From a virus, in the IMG/VR virus record IMGVR_UViG_3300036985_001509, positions 27,447 through 91,446 of that record: a stretch of DNA of 64,000 nucleotides, one strand, 5' to 3'. Under the pieces are notes generated by a model. The model saw only the letters and a program-made list of their open reading frames with translations, was not told the DNA's origin and searched no databases. This document shows, one piece after another, positions 35,274 to 43,470 of the stretch (the first letter of the stretch is position 1; every line of letters begins with the position of its first letter). Position numbers and translations under genes: made by a program.

Positions 35274-35486
35274 ATGTCAGCAACACTCGTCTATCGCTCC
35301 GAATGGAGCAAAATCACACCCCTAGTTTACTCTGATGACTCTAACAATGATGCAGTTAATCGTTTGATTGACAGCATCTTTAGAGCCAAACGAACCAACA
35401 GACTTGTCCTTGATAACAACAAAATGTATTACAAGCCTAGTAACCAGTACAAAAGATTTGTTGTTCGCATGCGTAAAATTAGGTAG
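35274..35486 (+). CDS. Small basic early protein, unknown (70 aa)
   Basis: Basic C-terminus (KPSNQYKRFVVRMRKIR) and a polar N-terminus. It is followed by a strong terminator. No family recognised. Confidence 0.55.
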   Translation: MSATLVYRSEWSKITPLVYSDDSNNDAVNRLIDSIFRAKRTNRLVLDNNKMYYKPSNQYKRFVVRMRKIR

Positions 35487-35498
35487 ATTTGGACTACG

Positions 35499-35533
35499 GT
35501 TCCTACTCTCATTTAGAGGGTAGGAACTTTTAA
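35499..35533 (+). terminator. Intrinsic terminator
   Basis: Perfect 12-bp stem (35499-35510 with 35516-35527, one G-U pair), 5-base loop ATTTA, then TTTTAAAT. Confidence 0.85.
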
Positions 35534-35544
35534 ATCCAAACTAT

Positions 35545-35775
35545 ATGGCAAAAGACAAATGCGTACTATGTAGCGCAGAAACTCTCTATGATGAGAGTTT
35601 GCACATAGATTATAGACATGGATATATTGAAGGAGCTGGACAGCTCTGCAAATCCTGTTATGATAGGGGAACAAAACGAACGCACATCACTATTCCTGCG
35701 GACGTTATTTATAATACCCCGAATGATCAAGAATTAGGACAGAAGGTAAGAACTATTTATAATCAAAGCACTTAA
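35545..35775 (+). CDS. Small zinc-ribbon protein (76 aa)
   Basis: CVLCSAE near the start and LCKSCYD near residue 37 form a two-CxxC zinc-ribbon pattern. It is the first gene of the operon leading into DNA polymerase, 1 base before the next gene. Confidence 0.6.
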   Translation: MAKDKCVLCSAETLYDESLHIDYRHGYIEGAGQLCKSCYDRGTKRTHITIPADVIYNTPNDQELGQKVRTIYNQST

Positions 35776-35776
35776 A

Positions 35777-36034
35777 ATGGCAACTAAAAAACCAGTGGTA
35801 AAAGAAACATCACGCATCACTATTATAACTAATAGTGAAGAAGAATGCATAGTAAAATTGAAAGGTGATTCAATGATAGCAACAGCAGCACTGGCAGCTC
35901 TAATGGCTGCAGACCATGAGGATAATCAATTTCGTGAGATGATGGCATTAGCTATTCAAGTGGTGCTTCATGAAGATAAACAAAGCAAGAAGAAATCTAC
36001 AAAAAAGAAAGCAGCTCCTAAAAAGAAGAAATAA
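35777..36034 (+). CDS. Small protein with Lys-rich tail (85 aa)
   Basis: Helical protein ending in KKKSTKKKAAPKKKK, histone-like in composition. Its stop overlaps the polymerase start by one base, so it may be a replication accessory DNA-binding protein (inference). Confidence 0.6.
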   Translation: MATKKPVVKETSRITIITNSEEECIVKLKGDSMIATAALAALMAADHEDNQFREMMALAIQVVLHEDKQSKKKSTKKKAAPKKKK

Positions 36035-37989
36035 TGAATGTTGTTATTTATGACATCGAGACCTTAAAAGAGTATTTCCTGGTGGTAGCGTTGGTTCCTC
36101 AAGAGCCATACAGAGTGTTTAAAGTGAATCGTGAAGAGAACAATCTAGGTGCATTCATTAAGTTTGCTGAAGAGTACAAAGATTATTATTGGGTTGGCTA
36201 CAATAATCTTCGTTTTGACTCTCAAGTGGTGGAATGGATAATGCGTAATTATGAATACTGGCATGAGCTTTCCAGTTTGGAAATCACTGCTAGAATACAC
36301 CAGAAGGCTGCAGATGTCATACATGATGCAAATTATGATGTTTTCCCTGAGTACAGGGAACATGACCTCAGCCTTAAACAGCTTGATCTCTTCCGAATTC
36401 ACCACTTTGACAACAAGAATAGACGCGTTAGTCTAAAGAGGTTGGAGTTTGAGATGGACCTTGAGAACATTGAGGAGATGCCTATACACCATGACAAGAC
36501 AGACATGACTAGGGATGATCTCATTCTTACGACAGAATACTGTCTTAATGATGTGTGGGCCACCTATCAGTTCTACAAGGTGACTATTGGTGATACAGAT
36601 CATCCTTTGTACAAGGGCGATAATAAGATACAGCTCAGACAGGATATACAAGATGAGTTTGGCATTCCCTGCTTAAACTATTCTGATAGTAAGATTGGGG
36701 ATGAAATGATCAAAAAGTATTACTGCCAAGAGAAAGGTATAGAGTATCGTGATCTACCAAAGGGTGGTAAGTTTGAGAAGAAGACGCATGTAAAGAACTG
36801 TATTGCAGACTATGTGAAGTTTCAAACACCTGAACTGCAGCAGTTTCTAGCAAGTATTAGAAAGCTCAGCTTAGGCATGAAAGATGACTTTAAAGAGGAA
36901 CTACATTTCTACGGTAATGTATATTCTTTCATGAAGGGTGGATTACATACAGAGAATAAGCCCAAGATATTTGAGGCTGATGATGAATATGAGATTATTG
37001 ACTGGGATGTATCCAGCTATTATCCAGCCATCATCATCAACAACGGGCGCTATCCAAGACACCTGGGTAAGGAGTTTCTGCAAGGTTACAAGACCATGTT
37101 TGAGAAACGACTAGAGCTCAAGCCTTTGGCTAAAAAGGATAGAAAGATTAAGGGTATTGTAGGAGCCCTAAAGCTCGCTGTAAACTCTGTTTATGGTAAG
37201 AGTTCTGATGTACAGTCCTGGATCTATGACAGGCAGCTCACCATGTTCACCACTATTACGGGTGAACTAAGCCTTATGATGCTCATCGAGGCATATGAGC
37301 TGGCTGGTATTAACGTGATATCTGCTAACACTGATGGTGTAACTATTAGAATCAAGAAGGACCTGATAGATAAAATGCACCAGATAAACAAGTGGTGGTC
37401 TGATATCACTGAGTATGAGCTAGAAAGGGCTGACTATCAAAAGATTATATTTTCCACGGTAAATGACTATCTTGCGATAAAAACAGATGGAGAGATCAAG
37501 AAGAAAGGCGATTTCCTCACGGATTTCGAGCTTCATAAGAACAAGTCAGCGCGTATTGTCCCACTTGCTCTGGAACAATATTTTGTTAGTAATATACCTG
37601 TTGCTGATACTATTCGCGGTCATAGTAACATCTTTGACTTCTGCCTCAGACAGAAAGCTTCCAAAGACTTCCACTATGAAGGAATAGATAGGTCCACAGG
37701 TAATAAGACTGTATACAATAAGCTGATTCGTTATTACATCTCCAACACTGGAGAGAAGCTCCTGAAGATTAAGAATGAGGATTCTACAAGTGGTGCTGCA
37801 GCTGTTTCCCAAGTGGAAGCTGGTGAGTGGCTGGCCACTGTATGCAATAGACTTGATAAAAATCATCCTCTGGACAACATCAACTACCTGTATTACATAG
37901 ACAGGGCTGAGAAACTAATCAGTAAGATTGAGTCTGAGGGTAAAGCTCGCAGGGTGGTGATAAACCCAAATCAGTTAAGTTTATTCTGA
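36034..37989 (+). CDS. Family B DNA polymerase with proofreading exonuclease
   Basis: The 651-residue enzyme replicates the phage genome. The 3'-5' exonuclease motifs are visible: IYDIET (D7, E9), GYNNLRFDS (about 55-63) and YCLNDVWATY (about 169-178). Polymerase motif A is DWDVSSYYPAII near 325, motif B KLAVNSVYG near 378 and motif C ANTDG near 430. It lacks the long archaeal-type insertions and is similar in length to small protein-primed or crAss-like PolB enzymes. It ends in NPNQLSLF. Gene coupling is tight at both ends. Confidence 0.9.
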   Translation: MNVVIYDIETLKEYFLVVALVPQEPYRVFKVNREENNLGAFIKFAEEYKDYYWVGYNNLRFDSQVVEWIMRNYEYWHELSSLEITARIHQKAADVIHDANYDVFPEYREHDLSLKQLDLFRIHHFDNKNRRVSLKRLEFEMDLENIEEMPIHHDKTDMTRDDLILTTEYCLNDVWATYQFYKVTIGDTDHPLYKGDNKIQLRQDIQDEFGIPCLNYSDSKIGDEMIKKYYCQEKGIEYRDLPKGGKFEKKTHVKNCIADYVKFQTPELQQFLASIRKLSLGMKDDFKEELHFYGNVYSFMKGGLHTENKPKIFEADDEYEIIDWDVSSYYPAIIINNGRYPRHLGKEFLQGYKTMFEKRLELKPLAKKDRKIKGIVGALKLAVNSVYGKSSDVQSWIYDRQLTMFTTITGELSLMMLIEAYELAGINVISANTDGVTIRIKKDLIDKMHQINKWWSDITEYELERADYQKIIFSTVNDYLAIKTDGEIKKKGDFLTDFELHKNKSARIVPLALEQYFVSNIPVADTIRGHSNIFDFCLRQKASKDFHYEGIDRSTGNKTVYNKLIRYYISNTGEKLLKIKNEDSTSGAAAVSQVEAGEWLATVCNRLDKNHPLDNINYLYYIDRAEKLISKIESEGKARRVVINPNQLSLF

Positions 37990-38246
37990 TGGCACACAAG
38001 AAACAAAAACCTCTTCCTAACACTCATCCAAGACTAAGAATAGTGGCTGAGCTACAAAAGATTAAAGAAGAGGGAACAGAGTTTCCTGAACATCCTTCTC
38101 CCAAAAGAATAACAGAGATGAGAAAGGATGAAAGAAAGACACACAAGCTTCTGAAGAAGAAAGAACAGAAGAGAAACACTCCAAAGACAAAAGCATTTGT
38201 CGGGTGGGAGTACAAAGATAGATACTCACACAGAAAAACTCAGTAA
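37989..38246 (+). CDS. Small very basic protein (85 aa)
   Basis: Lys/Arg-rich throughout (RKDERKTHKLLKKKEQKRN), overlapping the polymerase stop by one base. A DNA-binding partner of the polymerase is possible but unproven. Confidence 0.6.
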   Translation: MAHKKQKPLPNTHPRLRIVAELQKIKEEGTEFPEHPSPKRITEMRKDERKTHKLLKKKEQKRNTPKTKAFVGWEYKDRYSHRKTQ

Positions 38247-38247
38247 C

Positions 38248-38679
38248 ATGAACATTAAAAAAGGAGACAAGTTTAAGGACTACATCGGTACTCCTTGTTT
38301 CATTAGTTACATTAAGGGAGACATTATAAAGCTGTCATTTATAGAAGAGCGTCCACACGTTGAGGTTTGGGATAAGAAGGAACTCTTGGCTGAAATCAGC
38401 AAGAATCGATTCTTTCCTGAGCCACGCATTGTGGTGAACAGAAACAATGTTTCTGAGCATCTCGTTGAATATCAGCTAAATATGATAGGTAAGACAACAG
38501 AAGAAGCTCGTAAGTTGGAAGACTGGTATCAGCAATGGACCATGACCACACAGCAATTTGAACTGTTTAAAGCATATGCAATCCCTCTGCTTCGTAAGGT
38601 ATTTAAATTCAACAAACGAAACGCGGAGAAGACATTTGACTGGTTCAATCTAGGCTACGGTCTCCGTATAAAAGACTAA
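38248..38679 (+). CDS. Replication-region protein, unknown (143 aa)
   Basis: The start ATG 38248, one base after the previous stop, is preferred over an upstream in-frame start. The N-terminal half is beta-like (KGDKFKDYIGTPCFISYIKGD), the C-terminal half helical with WYQQWTMTTQQFEL. No family recognised. Confidence 0.6.
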   Translation: MNIKKGDKFKDYIGTPCFISYIKGDIIKLSFIEERPHVEVWDKKELLAEISKNRFFPEPRIVVNRNNVSEHLVEYQLNMIGKTTEEARKLEDWYQQWTMTTQQFELFKAYAIPLLRKVFKFNKRNAEKTFDWFNLGYGLRIKD

Positions 38680-38682
38680 TCC

Positions 38683-38841
38683 ATGGGAGCTATCTTCCTA
38701 ATTGTAATGCTCGTTATAATAACGATCATTGCTTACTTTGTAATCAAGGACGGTAATCAACAACTTGAAGAACTAGATGACGATCCCACAATCACATGTT
38801 GGGATGATGACAAGAATCACACAGAAGGAGGGTTTCACTAA
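38683..38841 (+). CDS. Small membrane protein (52 aa)
   Basis: A short frame with an N-terminal membrane segment (IFLIVMLVIITIIAYFVI) and an acidic tail. The leader of the following gene begins right after its stop. Confidence 0.5.
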   Translation: MGAIFLIVMLVIITIIAYFVIKDGNQQLEELDDDPTITCWDDDKNHTEGGFH

Positions 38842-38852
38842 AAACAAATTTT

Positions 38853-39407
38853 ATGGGAGCGACAGCATTCACCGTAAGAAGCAGAGGCATGTCTGCTAAA
38901 GAAGCATATGAAAGAGCTGTAGAAGCAGCTGAATCAGAATATGGTCATCAAGAGGGATATTCTGGAGCTATTAATGCTACACCAGGATTCTCAGATGCTA
39001 CATCTAAGTATTTGGCTAGTAAGCTTCCTAGGTATAACTTCATAGAAGAGCGCCTAGATAAGCTAACTAAGTTCCAAGGTGCTGAATGCATTTGCATTCG
39101 AGAACCAAAGGGTAACAAGAATAAGATTAAGACACAAGTGGAGCATGTTACAGCTCCTGGCACAAAGAAGTGGGTACTTAAGTTTGTAGCAATGAGTAAT
39201 GCTAAAGGCACTATTGGTAGCTATCGTACAAAAGGAGAAGCTGTTGCTGCTGCGCGTAAATACACAGAGCAGTCTGGTAACTCTAGTTATGTAGAAATGC
39301 GTAAAGAACTAGAGAAAGGATCACCACTAACAGCTAAAATCACCTATAAAACATCAAAAGATGAATGTGAAGGAGAATGGGAGTTTTATGGTTGGGCCAG
39401 CTGCTAA
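38853..39407 (+). CDS. Conserved phage protein, unknown (184 aa)
   Basis: The N-terminal 60 residues are helical with AAESEYGHQEGYSGAIN, the remainder mixed. A GTAFTVRSRG-like start (TAFTVRSRGMSAKEAY) and a C-terminal EWEFYGWASC region are features I cannot assign to a known family. The next gene overlaps its 3' end. Confidence 0.55.
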   Translation: MGATAFTVRSRGMSAKEAYERAVEAAESEYGHQEGYSGAINATPGFSDATSKYLASKLPRYNFIEERLDKLTKFQGAECICIREPKGNKNKIKTQVEHVTAPGTKKWVLKFVAMSNAKGTIGSYRTKGEAVAAARKYTEQSGNSSYVEMRKELEKGSPLTAKITYKTSKDECEGEWEFYGWASC

Positions 39408-39588
39408 TTTTTCTGAGGATTTTGAGAGGGAAGCGTTGAAAGATTGCGTATATTTGTATGAAGAGCAACAAAGAATAATGCAGGAGATTAATGAAGAAGA
39501 ATATAGACTGCCTGCAACAATTACGCTCTTAACACCCCTTCCTGAACCCACGAAAGATGAATCTAAAGCTAACCCCTTACCATTTTGA
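39361..39588 (+). CDS. Small acidic protein, unknown (75 aa)
   Basis: Starts within the previous gene (47-base overlap); an alternative ATG at 39388 shortens it to 66 residues. Acidic with a Pro-rich end. The 3' end overlaps the next gene by 32 bases. Confidence 0.5.
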   Translation: MNVKENGSFMVGPAANFSEDFEREALKDCVYLYEEQQRIMQEINEEEYRLPATITLLTPLPEPTKDESKANPLPF

Positions 39589-40183
39589 AGAGCTGATCAA
39601 AAAGAGTTATTCTCTAGACCTTGTTTTCTTACTAAAGCTGATTGAAGAACAGTATGACATATCTGCCCTAACACAGGATAGCATGAAGATTGCTGCGCTT
39701 CATCAGACTTTAGTGAGAAAGGGGCTTATAACAGAGACAGAGGATAAACTTACAACAATCGGTCAAGAGCTCATCAAATTTGTTGACACAAAAGAATCTA
39801 AGAAGATTGTAAAGAAGAAGCCTGCCACCACAGAGTTTGAAGAGTGGTGGAAAGCATATCCAGGCACAGACACGTTTAAGCATGGTGGAAAGAGCTTTGT
39901 TGGTGCTAGGAGTTTGAGACAGAACAAGGACGAGTGCAGGCTTAAGTTTGATAAGATTCTTCTTGAGGGTGAATATACAGCTGGTGAGCTAATAGAGGCT
40001 CTTAAGTTTGATGTAGTCCAAAAGAAGGAGAATTCTGTGAAGACAGGCACTAATAGGCTTAGTTATATGCAGAACAGTCTCACCTATCTGAATCAACGCA
40101 GCTATGAACCATTTATTGAATTAATCAAAGAGGGCGCACATGTTCAACAGGCCCCTAAAATTGTAGGAGGAACAGACATATGA
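39557..40183 (+). CDS. Replication protein, candidate helicase loader
   Basis: This 208-residue protein lies directly upstream of the DnaB-like helicase with a 4-base overlap. Its C-terminal half has FEEWWKAYPGTDTFKHGGKSF (in part) and a helix RLSYMQNSLTYLNQ, a pattern seen in phage replication proteins that load or accompany the helicase. No Walker motif is seen. Function inferred from the neighbourhood. Confidence 0.55.
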   Translation: MNLKLTPYHFEELIKKSYSLDLVFLLKLIEEQYDISALTQDSMKIAALHQTLVRKGLITETEDKLTTIGQELIKFVDTKESKKIVKKKPATTEFEEWWKAYPGTDTFKHGGKSFVGARSLRQNKDECRLKFDKILLEGEYTAGELIEALKFDVVQKKENSVKTGTNRLSYMQNSLTYLNQRSYEPFIELIKEGAHVQQAPKIVGGTDI

Positions 40184-41241
40184 GCTTTGAACAACTAAAA
40201 CAAGAAGTCCAGCTGGGCATAGAGGGTAGAAATAGTGGGATACCTATGGGCTTCGACAGGCTCAATAGATATATTGGTATCCGTAGAGGTATCTATTTTC
40301 TAGTGGGTGGTTTGACAGGCTCTGGTAAAACATCCTTCATAGATGATGCTTATGTTTTGAATCCTTTTGACTGGTATATCATGCAAAACGACCCAAAAAT
40401 CAAGTTACGCATCATATATCGTTCAATGGAACGCTCTCGCACCTATAAACTGGCTAAATGGGTGAGCAGGAAGATATTCCTAGACCATGGTATAATCATA
40501 CCTGTTAGCAGATTATTAGGTTGGAACGAGAAAATGACTCCAGATGAGCATGACCTGTTCTTAATGTATGAGGATTATATGCATCAAATGGATGATGTAA
40601 TCACCATCATCGATGGGCCAGAGAATGCTGTAGGTATTGCTAAAGAATTAAAGGCGCACGCCTTGAAATATGGGCGCATTGAACAGGTTGATGAGTATAA
40701 TAAGCGCTATTTCCCAAATAATGAGCGAGAAATCACTATTGTAATCATTGACCACATTGGTCTATTGAAGACCACCAAGGACCAACCTACAAAGAAAGAA
40801 GCTATTGACAAGATGAGTGATGAACTCAGATATGCTCGTGACTTCTATGGGTATACACCAGTTGTGGTGAGTCAGTTCAATAGGTCCATTTCTAACATTG
40901 TAAGGCTAAAGAATGGTGATGTAGAACCTCAGCTCGAGGATTTTGCAGAATCATCCAGTACACAGAACGATGCTGATGTGGTACTAGCCCTGTTTGATCC
41001 TATGCGCTATAAGGTAGCAGACCCTAGTGGGTATGACCTGGAAAAGCTAAAGGACCAGTTTGGCGCTAAGTATTTCAGAAGCTTAAGGCTCATAAAGAAT
41101 TCCTATGGGGAAGATGATGTTCGCATAGGGCTGGGCTTTATGGGTCAGATAGGTATGTTCAAAGAGCTGCCTAGACGCAAAGACATGACAGACGCTGATT
41201 ATGAAGCAGTATTGAACAAAACCTTTTTTCTAAACAAATAA
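40180..41241 (+). CDS. DnaB-like replicative helicase (SF4)
   Basis: Residues 44-52 form a Walker A GGLTGSGKT; IVIIDHIG near 188-195 is Walker B; VVVSQFNRS (near 245) and DADVVLALFDP (near 273) match the later RecA-like motifs. The first 40 residues lack the N-terminal domain of bacterial DnaB, so this is a short helicase of 353 residues. It is coupled to the loader-like gene upstream. It unwinds DNA at the replication fork with the phage primase and polymerase. Confidence 0.85.
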   Translation: MSFEQLKQEVQLGIEGRNSGIPMGFDRLNRYIGIRRGIYFLVGGLTGSGKTSFIDDAYVLNPFDWYIMQNDPKIKLRIIYRSMERSRTYKLAKWVSRKIFLDHGIIIPVSRLLGWNEKMTPDEHDLFLMYEDYMHQMDDVITIIDGPENAVGIAKELKAHALKYGRIEQVDEYNKRYFPNNEREITIVIIDHIGLLKTTKDQPTKKEAIDKMSDELRYARDFYGYTPVVVSQFNRSISNIVRLKNGDVEPQLEDFAESSSTQNDADVVLALFDPMRYKVADPSGYDLEKLKDQFGAKYFRSLRLIKNSYGEDDVRIGLGFMGQIGMFKELPRRKDMTDADYEAVLNKTFFLNK

Positions 41242-41247
41242 CAAAAC

Positions 41248-41418
41248 ATGGAAACAAAACTATTTAGCACAGCTCCGCGTGCAAAAGATCCCTTTTGGCA
41301 GATTGTATTTCTGCCTACAGTTACAATGCTCAGGAACCGTGAGTTTAACGAATCGTACACTGTGCTAAGTGTGGAATGGTTATTCTGGTCCTTAACAATC
41401 ATCAAACATGACAGTTAG
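41248..41418 (+). CDS. Small protein between two helicase genes (56 aa)
   Basis: ATG 41248 lies 6 bases after the DnaB-like gene; the stop overlaps the SF2 helicase start by 11 bases. The product has FWQIVFLPTVTML and WLFWSLTI, possibly a weak membrane association. No function recognised. Confidence 0.5.
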   Translation: METKLFSTAPRAKDPFWQIVFLPTVTMLRNREFNESYTVLSVEWLFWSLTIIKHDS

Positions 41419-42505
41419 AGATGAACGTCAGAAAGAGTTTGCCAGAGCATGGATAGATAGCGGTAAGTTTGGTATTCTCAATCTGTGTCCCAGGTTTGGT
41501 AAAATCTTCACTACTATCAACATCCTTGAGGAGATAAAGCCTAAGAATGTGCTTATAGCCTACCCAGATAACAAGATTAAGGCATCCTGGAAGACAGACT
41601 TTGAGAAACGTGGATATGATGACAGTCATGTCACGTATACCACTCATCTGTCTCTCAAGAAACATCTAGAAGAATCGTTTGACCTAATAGTGATTGATGA
41701 GATACATCTGCTCTCAGAGGCTCAAATAGAAGTGGCTAGAGAGATGATAGATAAACACATGGAATTCAATCACATAGGAGGACATATACTGGGTTTGACA
41801 GGAACTATGACCACTTGGACAGAACGTACACTCTCAGAAGAGCTCGATCTGTCTGTTGTAGCCACATATTCAATAGACACAGCTATACAAGAAGGTGTAA
41901 TTGTGGATTATGAGATTACAGTAGTAAAGGTTCCTCTAGATATCAAACATCTGAACAATTACAAGGGTAAATGGCGCACTGAGAAAGCTCAGTTTGACGC
42001 CTATGGATGGGTGATAAACAGTCTCGAGGCACAGGGTAAATCCACCATGTTTCTTAGACTCGCAAGGATGCGTGTTATACAGAACTCTGTAGCTAAAATG
42101 GAAAAGACTAGAGAGCTACTCAAAAAGCATAAAGATGAACGAGTGTTAGTGTTCTGTGGTGTCACCAAGATAGCTGATCAACTGGGCATCCCATCCTATC
42201 ACAGTAAGAAAGATGAGAAGCAGAAGTTTGAGGACTTTGCTTCTGGTAAGGGTAAGCACATGGCTGTCGTAAAGATTGGTAACACAGGTGTGACTTATAA
42301 ACCTCTCAACCGTGTGATAATCAATTATTTTGACAGTAATGCAGAAAATCTTGCTCAGAAGATTAATAGATGTATGGCTATGGAATATAACAATCCTGAT
42401 AAGAGAGCCCAAATTTACATTGTATGTTCTGATGAGGATGTTGAAGCAAGGTGGCTCAAAAAAGCGCTAGAATTCTTTGATAAATCTAAAATTAAGTTTG
42501 TATGA
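41408..42505 (+). CDS. SF2 helicase, UvsW/DEAD-like
   Basis: The 365-residue protein has the SF2 motifs: CPRFGKIFT at residues 27-35 (motif I; the usual GKT/S is GKI here), DEIH at 97-100 (motif II), GLTGTM near 124 (motif III), and later conserved regions ending with QKINRCMAME. It probably remodels branched DNA during replication and recombination. It overlaps the alpha-CTD-like gene by 4 bases. Confidence 0.85.
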   Translation: MTVRDERQKEFARAWIDSGKFGILNLCPRFGKIFTTINILEEIKPKNVLIAYPDNKIKASWKTDFEKRGYDDSHVTYTTHLSLKKHLEESFDLIVIDEIHLLSEAQIEVAREMIDKHMEFNHIGGHILGLTGTMTTWTERTLSEELDLSVVATYSIDTAIQEGVIVDYEITVVKVPLDIKHLNNYKGKWRTEKAQFDAYGWVINSLEAQGKSTMFLRLARMRVIQNSVAKMEKTRELLKKHKDERVLVFCGVTKIADQLGIPSYHSKKDEKQKFEDFASGKGKHMAVVKIGNTGVTYKPLNRVIINYFDSNAENLAQKINRCMAMEYNNPDKRAQIYIVCSDEDVEARWLKKALEFFDKSKIKFV

Positions 42506-42747
42506 CAGAAGACCACATTGCAAAACATATAGATGATGTCAAGTTATTAAACCGTCTCATTAAGATTAACATAAAGACAGTTGGTGACTTACTTGAGAAC
42601 CAAGATAAGATATTGAATACCAAAGGCATTGGTCAAAAGTCTTGCACTATTATAGATGAGTATTTAGGTACACATCTTTACAAGAAAAAACAAGAGCTTT
42701 TAGAGAGAAAAATTTGGTTGTCTCGAAGAAGTTTGCTATCTTTATAG
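42502..42747 (+). CDS. Stand-alone RNA polymerase alpha-CTD-like / HhH protein (81 aa)
   Basis: Residues 12-57 follow the alpha C-terminal domain pattern: LLNRLIKINIKTVGDLL, a short spacer and KGIGQKSCTIIDEYL, matching the LxxxAInxxGDLL...LGxKSLxEI fold of bacterial alpha-CTD. A helix-hairpin-helix DNA-binding fold is the more cautious reading. The remaining 25 residues are Lys/Arg-rich. It is coupled to the helicase gene upstream and overlaps a promoter downstream. Confidence 0.6.
   Translation: MTEDHIAKHIDDVKLLNRLIKINIKTVGDLLENQDKILNTKGIGQKSCTIIDEYLGTHLYKKKQELLERKIWLSRRSLLSL
42713..42744 (+). promoter_or_regulatory. Bacteroidota-type promoter before the Sak4-like gene
   Basis: TTTG (42713-42716), 20 bases, then TATCTTTA (42737-42744), seven of eight bases of TAnnTTTG. 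It overlaps the 3' end of the alpha-CTD-like gene. Confidence 0.75.
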
Positions 42748-42750
42748 CTA

Positions 42751-42777
42751 TTAAATCACAATAAACCCTTAAAGCAC
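42751..42777 (+). promoter_or_regulatory. Leader motif AAATCACAAT...AAAGCACATG, copy 2
   Basis: AAATCACAATAAACC, then TTAAAGCAC directly before the ATG at 42778. Confidence 0.65.
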
Positions 42778-43449
42778 ATGGCAAGTAAATTAATCGGAAT
42801 TGTAGGTCAAACAGGCACAGGAAAATCCACAGCTATTAAACACCTAGATCCAAAAGAAACGTACATTATTAACGTAGCAAAGAAAGAACTACCGTTCAAA
42901 GGCTCAGAGAAACTGTACAACGCAGAGAACAAAAATTACAAAGAGGTGGATGATGCAAATGAAATTACACGTTTGCTCAAGACCATTTCAGACAAAGCTC
43001 CTCACATTAAGAATATCGTTATTGAGGACAGCAATTACATTATGGGATTCAACATTGTATCTAAAGCTACAGAAGTTGGTTACACCAAGTTCAGCTTGAT
43101 GGCTAAAGATATGGTGGACCTATTCAGAGAATCCCGCAAACTTCGTGAAGACATTATAGTGTTCTATCTTACACACCCTGAAACTATTGAGGATGGTGGT
43201 GATATTGTAGGATATAAAATTAAGACCGCTGGTAAACTGATTGACAATCAGGTGTTGCTAGAGGGCTTGATGACTGTCTGTCTCTACACTTATGTAGAAG
43301 AGAATAAGGATGGCACAGCTAGCTACCATTTCATCACAAACAGGTTTAAGAAAATGCCTGCAAAGAGTCCAGATGGTATGTTTACAGAAATCAAAATCTC
43401 CAACAACTTACAGTTGGTGGTGGATACAATTAGAGAGTATTATTCATAA
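42778..43449 (+). CDS. Sak4-like RecA-fold ATPase
   Basis: The 223-residue protein has GQTGTGKST near residues 9-17 (Walker A) and IKNIVIEDSNYI near 79-90 (Walker B region). Length and the following SSB-like gene match the Sak4/AAA_24 group of phage single-strand annealing or recombination ATPases. A host-type promoter and the repeated leader precede it. Confidence 0.75.
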   Translation: MASKLIGIVGQTGTGKSTAIKHLDPKETYIINVAKKELPFKGSEKLYNAENKNYKEVDDANEITRLLKTISDKAPHIKNIVIEDSNYIMGFNIVSKATEVGYTKFSLMAKDMVDLFRESRKLREDIIVFYLTHPETIEDGGDIVGYKIKTAGKLIDNQVLLEGLMTVCLYTYVEENKDGTASYHFITNRFKKMPAKSPDGMFTEIKISNNLQLVVDTIREYYS

Positions 43450-43470
43450 ATCACAATTAAAACAAAGCAC
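43450..43470 (+). promoter_or_regulatory. Leader motif AAATCACAAT...AAAGCACATG, copy 3
   Basis: AAATCACAATTAAAAC, then AAAGCAC before the ATG at 43471. Confidence 0.65.
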
